NCBI GenBank assembly: GCA_024741835.1
Contig: JAENRP010000474.1
Location: 1 to 26,899 of the forward strand
DNA length: 26,899 nucleotides
Direction of reading: 5' to 3'
Source: Diplocarpon mali
Lineage: Eukaryota; Ascomycota; Leotiomycetes; Helotiales; Drepanopezizaceae
This document shows positions 11,171 through 21,870 of this stretch, piece by piece. A program made the position numbers and the translations under genes. Position 1 is the first letter of the stretch. Each line of letters begins with the position of its first letter. The notes under the pieces were generated by a model. The model worked only from the letters and a program-made list of their open reading frames with translations, had not been told where the DNA came from and did not search any database.

Positions 11171-11689
11171 TAAATTATTTAATAAGGAGAGGTAGTTCCA
11201 AACAAAGAGAAAATTATTTAAAAAAGATTAATAATATAGGAGGCTTATATTAGAAAAGATTAATAATAGAAAGATAATAGTAGTAGTACTACTAGTGCTA
11301 GTACTAGGGTTTAGTAGGGTTATAGAAAAGGTAAAAAAAGGTATGATTATAGTATAAGAAGAGATTTATTTATAAAGATAGGAACTATACTAGTATATGA
11401 AGGAAAAGTAGGTATAAAGAGGCTAGAAGTAAGAATAAAAGTAGGGTATAACGCATATAAGGACCTACAATTAGTAAATAACAATTGTTAAAGGTAAGGA
11501 TAATATTTCAAAGGTAAGCGTTAGAAAGTTGCATATAAAGGGAATAATTAAAGAATACATTATATAAAGAGTAAAGTAAATAAAGAATATATATAGAATA
11601 GAACAATAGGTTAAGAATAAAGAGGTATAAGTATATAGAAAGTAGATAATCTTAAAAAAATTCAATATCTAATTTGCAATCTCTTTAAA
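11171..11689. other. Spacer between the two paralogs
   Basis: AT-rich sequence with no frame I can relate to a protein. A 64-codon hydrophobic minus-strand ORF (11471-11665) is rich in Ile, Tyr, Phe and Leu, as chance AT-rich frames are. An imperfect AGTAGTAGTACTACT-type inverted repeat lies near 11278-11300. It may hold the end of paralog A or the promoter of paralog B; nothing recognisable remains. Confidence 0.4.
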
Positions 11690-11912
11690 TAGTTTTCAAA
11701 AGGGGTAGATTATAATTCTTTAGATTAAGTTAACTCAATTATTAGTTCTATTATTATTTCAAAGTCTTCTTCTTTTATATTAGTTCTTATTTCTTAATAA
11801 TTTCTTAGCTTTAAGGACCTTTTTTAAAGGATCTTTTATTAGTACTCTTAGATTTAGTAACTAAGGTTTATCCGAACTATCTTATAGGCTTAAGCTAGCC
11901 GAGTCTATCCTT

Positions 11913-11935
11913 ACTCACAGGCCGGGCTCGCGGGT
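11913..11935. repeat. 23-bp palindrome, copy 5
   Basis: Arms ACTCACAGGC and GCTCGCGGGT around centre CGG; GC-rich and lightly mutated. On the minus strand it reads L-T-R-E-P-G-L-stop-V in paralog A. It is the positional counterpart of copy 2. Confidence 0.82.
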
Positions 11936-12797
11936 CAGTCTTAGCGTTTCTAAGCTTAAGGGTAAAAACAAGGGATTAGTTTCTAAATTAGGGTCTGATA
12001 CTATACTAGCATCTTAGTTCATCCCTTTTCTAAATCTTCTTATAATAATGCCTTTATTAATTAGTACATTAAGCTCTCAGATAGCATTTACTTTATTGCA
12101 TTATCTCTAAGACTTAAGTCTATAAAAAAGCGACTTAGTATTTATAACATTTGTCTAAGCCTTAATAAGGGTATTAAATAGCTTCTAATTATATTCTATA
12201 AGGTAGATTTTCAATTCGTCTTTATTAAGAAGAAACAACTCCTATACTTCGATTATAACTAATAGATCTACTTAAGAGCGTTAACTAATAATAGCTTTAG
12301 AGAGGCTACTGCAGTTTTCAAAATGAAAAGCTGCTTTAAAAGGTGCAATAGTCCTACTTGTATTAATCTATTAAAGTACTAAAGGTTGCTTTAGAGCAAA
12401 GATTAAAAAGATAAGATTAAAGATTTAAGTCTCATTTTTTAAAGTATTCTTATCGCAAATAGCTATATAGTTATTATAAAAGGTTATAAAACTACTAGTC
12501 CTATAAGGATTATCCGAAAGAATTTTAAAAAGGTATCCCTATTTTATTATCACTATAATTGGATTACTATTATTAGTAATAGGTCGTAAGATCTCCTTTT
12601 GCTTCAATTTTACAATCATTCAAGCTAATTAAGATTTTAAACCAAGTGCTTAAGAAGTCTATCGACTTATCTTCTTTATAGATAAAGTGAATTTCATATT
12701 CGATTAAGAGCCGACCTACCTATTAAAGCTTCTAGAAGCTAGCCTTTATCCGATTAGTAGGATTTAATAATTTAAGACTTGCTTTCTAATAAAATTG

Positions 12798-12820
12798 ACT
12801 TGCGGGCTAGGACCGCAAGT
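12798..12820. repeat. 23-bp palindrome, copy 6
   Basis: Arms ACTTGCGGGC and GACCGCAAGT around centre TAG; the outer eight bases pair perfectly. On the minus strand it encodes F-T-C-G-P-S-P-Q-V in paralog A. It is the positional counterpart of copy 18. Confidence 0.88.
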
Positions 12821-14183
12821 GAAAATCGGAATTTCTTTATCAGTAGCACTTATATCTCTCTTTATTAAAACGACTTAATTGTAAAGACTAAGGCTAATTA
12901 ATTAAAGAGGTTTAAGGTAGGCTATAAGCTAATAGGTTCCTCTACTTCTTACTATTATAATTAAGAGGTAAAGTCTATAGTATATTTAAAGGACTTATTA
13001 AGTAAGACTGAATATTATATTATAAAGAAAATAAAAAGGTATAAAGGTCGCGCTATCTATAAGGTAGAAGTAATAAAGATATATTTCTACTTCTTATCTT
13101 ATAATAGAAAGGAATATACTTATAAAAGTACTATTATTAGTAGTAAAATTATTAGTTAGAAAGCGGCATCCGAAGGGTTTAGGCATTACAATTGACCCTT
13201 CTTCCTCTATTTCCTCCTGCTATTTATTATTTAATAATATTAATAAAAAGGAATTGTTCTATTCAATCGGCTCTAATGCCTTTAAGGCTTCGGGATTAGC
13301 TTTGAATTTTATAGCATCTAAAGATGCCTCTATTATTAATAAGTTAGATTTGTATATCCTTAAAGAGATAAAGAATTAATTATTAAAGTAGATTAGAAAA
13401 AGATCGATATCTTCTATTATATAAAGAAGTTTAAGGTATTTAATAGTTTTATTAATATCAAATCCTTTATAATTAAGACTATAGTAAATCGAAAGAAAGC
13501 GAATATAAAGGTCGCAAAGTCTTTTTCCTTTGATTCTTACGCTAAGAAGATATTATTAAAAGCGAGTTTTTATTATAGAGGATACTTAAATATTATATTA
13601 TTCTTTAAGTTCAAGGTTAAGAATAACCGATTAAGGCATATTGCTATAATTATAAATATCTTAATTAATAGATTCCTCTTTGCGTTCTCTTTCTTATAAG
13701 ATAAAATAGTCCCGCTTAGCATTTAAAAGACTAGGTTCTTAACTTCTATAATTATTAAAGAATTAAATAATATCTATAAGGGCGAACTTATCTAGGATAA
13801 GCTATTAAATCTATCTAATAGCTCTTTTAATTATCTTTAAAGCAGTAGGAATAAGGTCTTCCCTTATATTATCATTTTCAAATCAGTTATATATAAATAT
13901 AAAGAAGTTAAGAACTAGCTCCTTTAAGTTATTAAAGAAGGAGTTTAAGCAGGCGTGCAATCCTTTAGTTTTAAATTGCAAATTAGCTAAAGTGGCTATT
14001 AAATAATCTATCCTTTTTAAAGGTTAAGCTAAAATTAGTTATTTAATTAAAGGAAAGTCCTTTAAAGATTCTGAAAATTCTAAAGAGGCTACGCTAAGCG
14101 TTTAAGCAGTCTATTTAATAGCGGTTTTTAAAATCATTTTAGCAAAAGGCAAGTTAGGTCTAGTTTTAAAATTCTTATTTCTA

Positions 14184-14206
14184 ACTCCTAATCTAGGACT
14201 GCGAGT
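14184..14206. repeat. 23-bp palindrome, copy 7
   Basis: Arms ACTCCTAATC and GACTGCGAGT around centre TAG. On the minus strand it encodes L-T-R-S-P-R-L-G-V in paralog A. It is almost identical to copy 11 in Gypsy pol, although the surrounding proteins are unrelated. Confidence 0.88.
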
Positions 14207-15052
14207 TAAATTATATAATTTAGCACTTATTATATCTTTAGGCTAAGAGGCGAATTTTAAAGTAAGCTTGACTATAAATAATCAATTCTCTTCTTTATTA
14301 TTAAAGAAATCTTGTTTAAACTCTTGTATAGGAGTCCAGTTTTCTTTTAAAATAAGTAAACTATAAGTAAAAGCATAAAGCCTTAGTATATTAATAATAG
14401 TACTATTAGATAAGGTAATATTTATAGCTTAATTTAATCTTTTTATAGCTTTATTAGCTATTATAAATACTATATTAGATAGGCTTATAAATCTGCGATT
14501 GCAAATTCGATTGCCTTAGAATTTTACTACTCCTTTTTAAATAATAAAGAAATTGAGAATTTAAATAGCTTTAGCTATAGGAGTATTTTCCTTAAGAATT
14601 TTTAATAACACTCGCCTTCTATTATTAGAATCAATATTTGTTAAGAAATGTAAACGAAATAGGAGTCCTCTTTTATTAGTGGCTAAATTATCTAATTATT
14701 AAATAGATTCTTCCCTTTTATCTTAGTCTATTCTGAAAGTGTCGGCTAAGGTTATGTATTAATCTGTGTCGGCTAAGAATTCCTCTTTAAAGATTCCCTT
14801 TAGTCTTAATTCTTTAATTAGGAAGTCGTCAAATTAGAGAATTCCAAGGGCCACTTAGGTTGAAAGGTTGCTAATAGCATTTACGTAAGTTAAAAGGAGT
14901 TTTTATTACTCTATATCTCTTAAGGCTGCATAGGTCGATTTAAAGCTCTTTAACGATATAATAGCTCTACTATCTTAAGAGAAGTTTATAACTAGTACTT
15001 ATTCATCCCTTATTGCAATAGATAAAACCATTTATAAGTTCTTTAAAGGCAT

Positions 15053-15249
15053 ATTACTTATAAAAGATAAGGAGTATAAATAAGAGAGTTTAATAGGATA
15101 TAAGAATTAAAAAGGCATATAAGCTGCAATAGGTTTATTATATATATATTAAGGAAATTGGACTTTTTATTTATTATTTAAGGAAAGTAATAAAAATATT
15201 ATAATTAAAGGCTAATATTAAGAATGTAAAATAAGTTAAAGTAGGTAAG
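15053..15249. other. Junction between Gypsy pol and paralog A
   Basis: AT-rich, with no LTR, polypurine tract or coding frame that I can identify. A minus-strand Gypsy element should have its 3' LTR hereabouts, and none matching the 1-kb units at 21871-23885 was seen. A perfect 14-nt hairpin-type sequence GATCTTAAAAGATC lies just beyond, at 15260-15273. Confidence 0.4.
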
Positions 15250-15446
15250 AATTTAAAGTGATCTTAAAAGATCCATATCCTAAATAATAAAGGAGGCAAC
15301 CTTGCTGAAAATGTAAAAATAAGAATTAGAAGAAGGTAAGATAATTAATAGGCTAGGAAATCGTTTAGTATTCCTACTTGCGTTCTTTAGATATTTTAGG
15401 AATAATAACTTAAGGTCGCAATTAGTTAGGTATTTTAATATTCTTT

Positions 15447-15469
15447 ACTTATAGGACTAGCTTATAAGT
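15447..15469. repeat. 23-bp palindrome, copy 8
   Basis: Arms ACTTATAGGA and GCTTATAAGT around centre CTA. It lies in the tail after the Gypsy integrase; the minus strand reads L-T-Y-K-L-V-L-stop-V. Confidence 0.8.
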
Positions 15470-16881
15470 CAAATTGGAGAAATCTTAGTCTTTATCTAAG
15501 GGTTTAAAATTACTTATATTACCGTTGGTTCCTATAGAAGATTCGGAGGTTATATTAATTTCTAATTTGTCTTCTAAAGAGAATAAGGTCTAATCGTATT
15601 AATAAAAGCGCTTTAGTCAATTAGCTGCAAAGGTTCCTTTAATATTAACTCTATTAAGTTCTTAAAGAGAATAGTATCCCTTTTCTTCTTATTTAAACTT
15701 AACCTTAAATAGATTAAGCTATTAATAGTCAAGTTTAGTATCTGCAGATATATTAATACTTCTTATAATATTATAGATTAGGATAAGATTATCTTTTCAA
15801 ATAGGGTGCGTTTTAAGTACTTTAAAAGTAGCCTACGCTTCTTTAGCTTTTTCCTAATATTATTTCTTTTGCAAAATGATTTCCTTTATATTTATATCTT
15901 AGAGCTTAAGTTATTAGCATCTTATTATAAGCAAATTAGAATAGTTCCGAATTTGACTATAGTTGAATAATCTTTAAATAGGCTAGCAGGATTTAAAAGG
16001 GAGCTATGCCTTTCTACTATAGATAAGAAAGAATAGTATAACTTTAGTCAGTTTATAGATTATCGTTTAATAAGTAAAGAGTATTTTATAAAAGTGTTTT
16101 ATTTAATCTTTAAATCTTTTATAAGTAACTTTAGATAGACTATTAAGAATATTATAATATCTTTATTCTACTATTCTATTAGCTTTCGAGTTATACGCTA
16201 AGATTTAAACCCGTTTGATACTATATTTCTATAAGAAAGCTTTAACTACTCTTTTGTTTTTAAGGCCTCTATTAATAGTTAGTTTATTAAAAAGTCTATA
16301 GCAATAGACTATATCTTCCTAAAGGAACTTTGCAATAGATTTAAAGTTAGTAGATCTTAAAGGTCGTCCTTTAAGCTATCTTAATAGGTCTTCCTTTATT
16401 AAAATAAAATATATTATCCTATTCTTAATAGTTAGTACTTATATAACGTTAAGGCTGACTTTATAGAAAAGGCCTAATAGCTAGGTTAAGAATAAAGGAT
16501 TTTCCTTACAATTAGGTTTTCGTTTCTAATAAGGGATATAACTCTTTATAAAAGCTTTGCAGTCCTTAAAAGAGCCTTTCTAAAAGAATTTACTTAAGAG
16601 TTAGTAGTAAGTAGACTTAGCTCCTTAGTGGCTAGTCTCTTTATGAATATCTTAAATAGCCTTAGCTTATAGTTTATTATCATTTATATAAAGCTATATA
16701 GGAAATGAGTTATTGCTCCTTTTAAATAATTGCTATCCTTGTATTAGATAAATCAGAGCTTTAGCTTTGAACTTTTGAAAATCCTTAAGAGGAACTATCT
16801 TTAGTTATTTAAGCGTAATTAAAAATTTTGCGATTTCCTTAAAGTCACTTAAGTAGTTAGATAATAAAATTCTCTTATTTA

Positions 16882-16904
16882 ACTCATAGGCTAGGACTGC
16901 GAGT
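16882..16904. repeat. 23-bp palindrome, copy 9
   Basis: Arms ACTCATAGGC and GACTGCGAGT around centre TAG. It lies between RNase H and the integrase zinc module. This is the one pol copy read in a different phase: the flanking frame gives R-L-A-V-L-A-Y-E-L rather than T-R-S-P. Confidence 0.88.
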
Positions 16905-18848
16905 CGAGTCCCTTTAAGGCAATATATTAATAGATAACCAACTTCGTTCTTTACCTACTTATTAATATCTATTTTATCTTCTTTAATTAAATTAAAGGGG
17001 TAAGGATAAGTTCTTTTTAAAAGGCTATTTATAGTAGTATTTTTCATTCTTGGAATATGTTTAACTTTAAAGGTTATTAGTCTTATTTAAGTAATCTATT
17101 TTATTAATAAAGCCCTTAAGAGATCGCTTGCAGCCTTATTTAATTATTTTACTAGCACTTTAGCATTAGTTTCAAAGATGAAGTAAGTGCTATAAAGGTC
17201 GCTTCTTATCTTTTTTATCGCCTTTAAAGCGCCTTTGCATTCCTATTTAATAGTATTATACTTTATTTCCGCTGGATTCTAAAGACTACTTTTAAAGTAA
17301 GCTAGATGTCTTTTCTACTAGCTATTAGCTTATTAAAGGATAGTACCCTATTTAATTAAACTTATATCAACTATTAGTATAATTGGCCTAGCGTTAGCTC
17401 TATAGTCTATTTTAATTAAATATAGCGCTTTAAGTAATGCTTACTTTAGTTGTCTTATAGCCTTTATTTAAGGTTCCTCTTATTAAAACTCAGCCCCTTT
17501 TTAAAATAAGGAGTAAATAGGTGCTGCCTTTTTAATAAAATCCTTAATTTAAATGTAATAGTATACTATAACTCTAATAAATGCGCAAGCTTTTACTATA
17601 TTATTATACCTCTTCTATTTATCGATTTTAAGTACTTTAGCTCTTTAAAGACTTCGGCCATTGGAATTAGTAATAAAACTAATAATTTCTATCAATAGGA
17701 GATAGTATTATAACTTCGGACCAACTATTGCTCTTACCCTTTCGAATTATATAAGCACTTAGTCTAGGTTTTAAATGTATTCTATTATAAATTATTATAT
17801 GCTAAGGAGAACTTCTTTATAGTTATAAAATGATCTTAATCCTTTTACTCTTATATTATCTATATAAGGGAGTATAATATTAAGTATATAATCTATTAGT
17901 ATCTTATAGATTACTTAAATAAATTGAGCAATTGAATTTATAGCCCTTTAAGGTAATCTTATTATTCAAAGTAGCTTAAGAGGGATTTGAACTACTATTA
18001 TATCTCTTGATTTAATATTAAGAATAAATTAATTATATCTAAAGAAGAAGTTAATAAAAGAGCTATAGGTTAATCTTGCGAATTTATTTAAGAACTTATT
18101 TATATTTAAAGGAACGTTAGCGTCCTTAATAGTTACTTGGTTTATCTCTACTACTGCTATTATTAATCTATAAGTTCCTTTTTCTTTCTTAGTAATTAAG
18201 AACCATTTATTCCTATAAGGGCTATTATAAAACTTGAGAATACCTTGCTTTAGCCTATCCTTTAATATTTCGATTACCTTTTCTTAAAGAGCTTTAGGGA
18301 CTTTGAATGTTTTCTTTTACTAAGCTTTATAAGGTATTATCTTAATCTTAATATAAGGTATAACTTCTTTTTAAATCTAACCTAGTTTTATTTAGTTAAA
18401 AGCTAAGGCGTTCTTTTGATTTATTAAAGTTTTATAAAGGAGTTTGCGTTCTTATTCTATTAAATTATCTCCAATTTTTAGTATATTGAAACGTTCTTTT
18501 ATTAGCTAATATCTAATAGGTTTATTAGAAAATCTGCTTATAATAAACTTATCGAATTTGCTACCTAGCTTCGAAGGTTGACGCTTCTTATCTTATTCAA
18601 ACTAATTATCTAGTCCTTTAAGCTTTAAGCTATTAGAGATTCCTTAATCTACTAGTTGTACTTTATTAGCCTTACTTTTATATATAGTTCGAATATTAGC
18701 TAATACTATGCTTTTCTACCTCTTTCCTTTTTTATTAAATTTTATAAAATAGTTTGAATTTTCTTTTTTAAAAATAAATAAAAGATTTTCTAAATTGTTA
18801 ATTTAAAGTATATAAATAGAAATATTATTAGTAATTTTATTATTTTTC

Positions 18849-18871
18849 ACTCGCGGGTCTGGCTTATAAGT
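18849..18871. repeat. 23-bp palindrome, copy 10
   Basis: Arms ACTCGCGGGT and GCTTATAAGT around centre CTG. It lies between protease and RT; the minus strand encodes T-T-Y-K-P-D-P-R-V. It pairs exactly with copy 17 in the right arm. Confidence 0.88.
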
Positions 18872-19010
18872 GGTTTTTAAGTTTTTTAAAATAATTAGTA
18901 AATTATCGAAATTTGTAAAACGAACCCTCTTTTCTATTATATTTTTCTTTTTTCTTAATTATTAATCTAATAAAATGCCGATTATACTATTTTTTAAAAT
19001 TCTAGATTTA

Positions 19011-19033
19011 ATTCCTAGTCTAGGACTGCGAGT
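19011..19033. repeat. 23-bp palindrome, copy 11
   Basis: Arms ATTCCTAGTC and GACTGCGAGT around centre TAG. The minus strand encodes L-T-R-S-P-R-L-G-I between protease and RT. It pairs exactly with copy 16. Confidence 0.85.
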
Positions 19034-20926
19034 TAAATCACTATTATTTAAAATTAGCAAACTTACCTTTCTTTTACTATAACTCCTTGCTAGGTACCTT
19101 CTTTTACTAGCATTAAGCCTAGCCCTTATACTAGCTAATCGTTTCCTAAAACCTTATTTTAAAATTTAGCTATATCTCTTGCGATAACTATTTATCCTTT
19201 TAAAGATTAATCTATATTCTAAAGACTAGCTTTTATAAGACTATCTTTAAGATAGTTAAATATTAGCTAAGATTCTAAAATAAAGGGCATTCTTAAAAGA
19301 ATATCATTTGAAGAATTCTCTATTATTAGAAAGTTAGTATAATTAATAATTCCTTTAACTCTAACTTTTATATTTTTCACCTATCTATTAAAATTGTATT
19401 TCAATCTAAAGATAGTCGAATAAATAAGAAGTCGATTGCTAACAATTATTAATTAAGCTATTTCTACTACTTTTTTAATTATTATATTAACTTTTAAACT
19501 ATAATCGATTAAAGCCTTTGCTTTAACTAATTCTTCTATTAAATAAATAATAATAGGGCTTTTTATTACAATTGCTAAACAATTTCAATTAATATTTTAA
19601 GATATTAAAGCTATTACTATAATATCGTAATACCTTTAGGTTCCTTTATTTTCTATAATCTAAAGACATTTAATTAAGGCTAAGTGCTTTTTAGAGTTCT
19701 TTTATATTATAATTTCCATTTCCTTATTATTATTTAAATTTTTAAAGGCAATTAGGATATGCTTTCTTAGCACTTTATTAAAGCGTCTAGTTAAATTAAA
19801 TAGGTCTTTAAACGTAAGGTTAATTTGCTAAGCTATGATATTCTTTATGGCTTTCTCTATTGCAATTAAACTAGTGTATTTATTAATGAATTTTTCCTAT
19901 TTTAATATCTATCTCTTTCGCTTAAGGTCAAGGGTCCGCGCAATAACTTCAACTTCTTAATCTTTAAGCTTAGAGCTATCTTTATCTATTATATCTTTAA
20001 TCAATTCGTCTGCTATATTAGCTTTATCCTTATCTACTATAGTTCTAGATTATTAGGTATCTTTTAGCATTTGGACTTTATATTAAGATTCTTAAGTTGC
20101 ATATATTAATTTCTGGACTTTAGCTAGTTTTATTAGTATTAAGGAAGTAGTAGATCTAAAAGGATACTAAGTATTCTAAGGGTTTCTAGATATAGAAGTA
20201 GTATTAATATTAGTAGATACATTATTATTAACCTATCTTAAGATAAAGATGCCTCTAACTTCTATAGCTATTTAATTAGAAGCTAGGTCCTTAAGAACTC
20301 CCTTAGGTAGGTTGCTAATTAGACTAGTATATATATAAGTTGGAATTTTAATATTTATATCTATAATACGCTATCGTTTGATTAAATTCTTATCCTATTT
20401 TATACTATATATTATCGTTTAAATAGTTTGTAACTATAAGTGATTCTGGTGCTTTTTAATAAGGATAGCTTTTAGTTTAAGATCTTTAATATAAAGCATC
20501 CTATACTTATTAATATATATAACCCTAGTATTAATAAAACGATAGAAAAGAGGGCAATTATTATAATACTTATATAAAGCGCAGTTAAGTTCTTTATTAT
20601 TACAAAAGTTGCAAGTTAATTGTCTTCTATTGCTATTCCCTTAGTACCTTATAGTATTAATATTAATAGAGTACTAGTTAGGATTAATTTCTCCTTCTTT
20701 AGTTAACTATTAAGTTCTTATATTAATTGGTTATTCCGAATAATAAGAAGCAGGAGTCTAGTAATAAGAACTACTATATTAGCTTATAGTAGCCGAGTTT
20801 TGCCTATTACTAAATTAAGGAATATGCTATTTTTCTTATAAAAGATTATTAATCTTAGTTTCTAAGCTTTAGATTTGGAGTTCTATAAATTAGGTCTTAA
20901 ATTCCTCAATTCTAAGGTTAGATCTC

Positions 20927-20949
20927 ACTCTTAAGTCAGGCCTATAAGT
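20927..20949. repeat. 23-bp palindrome, copy 12
   Basis: Arms ACTCTTAAGT and GCCTATAAGT around centre CAG. The minus strand encodes F-T-Y-R-P-D-L-R-V in the linker between capsid and the Cys cluster. It pairs exactly with copy 15. Confidence 0.85.
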
Positions 20950-21857
20950 AAAAGGTATAACTACTAGGTTCTTCTTTACCTCCTTTATAACTTCTAAAGC
21001 CTTTAAGTATTCTTAAACCAGGCTCTTAAGGTCTTTAGTATAAAAGGGAGTAGGGGCTTTTTCCTATTCTATAGCATTAATAGTTCTCTTATTAAAATCT
21101 AATTTCAAAGCAAAGGCCGCAAATTCCTTAAATAAAGCAAAGGTTATAAGGTCTTACTTATTAATCCTAAAATGCTTAATAATCTTATTTTAAAGTCTAA
21201 TAGGTAATCCGAGTAAGAAAAGGCGGCCTCTTTCAATTTTACTAAGTATTTTCTAGCTAATTAAGGTATTTAATATATAAGTAAAAGTCCAATAGTAGTT
21301 CTTAAGTTCCTTAAGAGCATAAGTAATTAAAACAAATTCCTTTAAGAAAGCTAGGGTATTGTAAATCTGCTATCTATTAAATTCGCAGAATTCAGATTTA
21401 AGGGCCTTAATAAGGAGTTCCTATAAACTATAAGTTTTCTATTTAAAGAAGGATTTAATAATATCTTTACTTATATAATTATAGTAGTAAGGAAGTCGAA
21501 AAATCATATCCTCTTATATAATACCAAAATCGTAATAAGTTTCCTTATATTACTTAAGGAAATCAGTAATATTAGCGCCTATAAAGTAAGGAGCGCTAGG
21601 GGAACTAAAGAAGGGAAAGTGACTAGTAATAGCCCTAAATGCAGCTATTATCGTTTTATACTAACCGTTTAAGTTAATAGAATCTATAAGAGGTAAAGGA
21701 GAAGCTTTGATATTATAAGATTAATTATTAAAAGGAGTACTTCGAAATTCAAAAGGGCTTAAAGAACATTTAGAATCCGAGTTAATCTTAAAGTGACTAG
21801 GACGAGTTTAAAAAGATTTAGATAAAGGGTTAATAAAAAGTTTAAAATTATTATTAT

Positions 21858-21870
21858 TTTTAATATTTTC
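21858..21870. other. 13-nt junction between left arm and LTR-like unit 1
   Basis: TTTTAATATTTTC separates the inverted-repeat arm from the first LTR-like unit. The right arm has no such spacer and abuts unit 2 directly. It is therefore either a rearrangement junction or original sequence missing from the right copy. Confidence 0.6.

Larger units (their letters stand above)
11690..15052 (-). pseudogene. Paralog A, unrecognised protein of about 1,100 residues
   Basis: From an ATG at 15052-15050 (product begins MPLKNLQMVLSIA) the minus-strand frame runs about 3.3 kb, interrupted almost only by TAA/TAG, plus a few TGA at likely Trp. No other frame is as coherent. I see no RT, integrase, transposase DDE, helicase or zinc-knuckle motif that I can name. 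Notable features are a Lys/Gln-rich N-terminal third, conserved patches shared with paralog B (QFDDFLIKELRLKG, YLYYFYLIDS), and a C-terminal coiled-coil-like stretch (about 12090-12330). It begins about 200 bp after the Gypsy pol end on the same strand and could be an accessory ORF of that element or a separate gene family. Palindromes lie at 14184-14206, 12798-12820 and 11913-11935. Confidence 0.6.
15250..18840 (-). pseudogene. pol: Gypsy pol: RT, RNase H, integrase (left copy)
   Basis: RT (about 17700-18450) has NSPYRNKWFLITKKEKGTYR, then SFINFFFRYNQ where active enzymes have an Asp (Asn codon 18050-18052), and YIDNI at 17852-17866 where YIDD is expected. RNase H (about 16950-17500) has NTIKQECKGALKAIKK, an ETN patch and the connection-end motif VKHIPRMKNTT. 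Integrase (about 15600-16660) starts with an HHCC zinc-binding module (HKETSHQGAKSTYYQL, then CKAFIKSYIPYQKRK with Q read from a stop) and continues with a DDE core (KRVVKAFL, AYNSKANRIVE). It ends with GTFAAN and LKRFY, typical of Gypsy integrase C-termini. No chromodomain is visible. The distal tail to about 15290 is unassigned. Confidence 0.85.
15250..21857 (-). mobile_element. Ty3/Gypsy retrotransposon body, minus strand (RIP-inactivated)
   Basis: The domain order on the minus strand is gag, protease, RT, RNase H, integrase, which is the Gypsy order. Everything is broken by in-frame TAA/TAG. The outer 3.0 kb (18841-21857) is duplicated in inverted orientation at 23883-26899. No correctly oriented LTR is found at either end: the 5' end meets an LTR-like unit pointing the wrong way, and the 3' end runs into paralog A. 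Palindromes occur at 15447, 16882, 18849, 19011 and 20927. Confidence 0.88.
18841..21857. repeat. Left arm of large inverted repeat
   Basis: Reverse complement of 23883-26899. Paired coordinates sum to 45740 at every checkpoint I used (three palindromes and the inner edge), so the arms have no net insertion or deletion over 3,017 bp. Differences I read are mainly C/T and A/G. The window end cuts the right arm, so the repeat may be longer. Confidence 0.92.
18872..21857 (-). pseudogene. gag: Gypsy gag and protease (left copy)
   Basis: The capsid part (about 20950-21650) has FRAITSHFP, then IGANITDFLKQYKETYYDFG and ISKDIIKS. This matches fungal Gypsy gag proteins, which have an N-I-T-x-F-L-x-x-Y core and then a retrotransposon-gag helix bundle. 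A Cys cluster CNFCNNKELNC (about 20581-20613) marks the nucleocapsid, though the zinc knuckle is degraded. The protease (about 19310-19525) has ALIDYSLKVNIII with the catalytic Asp kept, followed by VKGIINYTNFLI and DILLRMPFI, the usual flap and LGMPW-like end. The gag frame stays open past the arm edge into the LTR-like unit (about 21860-22000), apart from RIP-type stops. Confidence 0.82.

Noticed and set aside
11038..11253. 71-codon plus-strand ORF
   Set aside because: It lies antisense to the N-terminal part of paralog B, which has homology to paralog A; a shadow frame.
11471..11665. 64-codon hydrophobic minus-strand ORF
   Set aside because: It sits in the spacer between paralogs and its composition is that of random AT-rich sequence; no conservation with either paralog.
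11881..11905. A further palindrome copy next to copy 5
   Set aside because: It shares CTTATAGGC and a GAGT end but has the wrong length and poor arm pairing.
9513..15052. A second Gypsy or LINE element
   Set aside because: No RT, endonuclease or integrase motif appears in the coherent frame; it aligns only with the other paralog.
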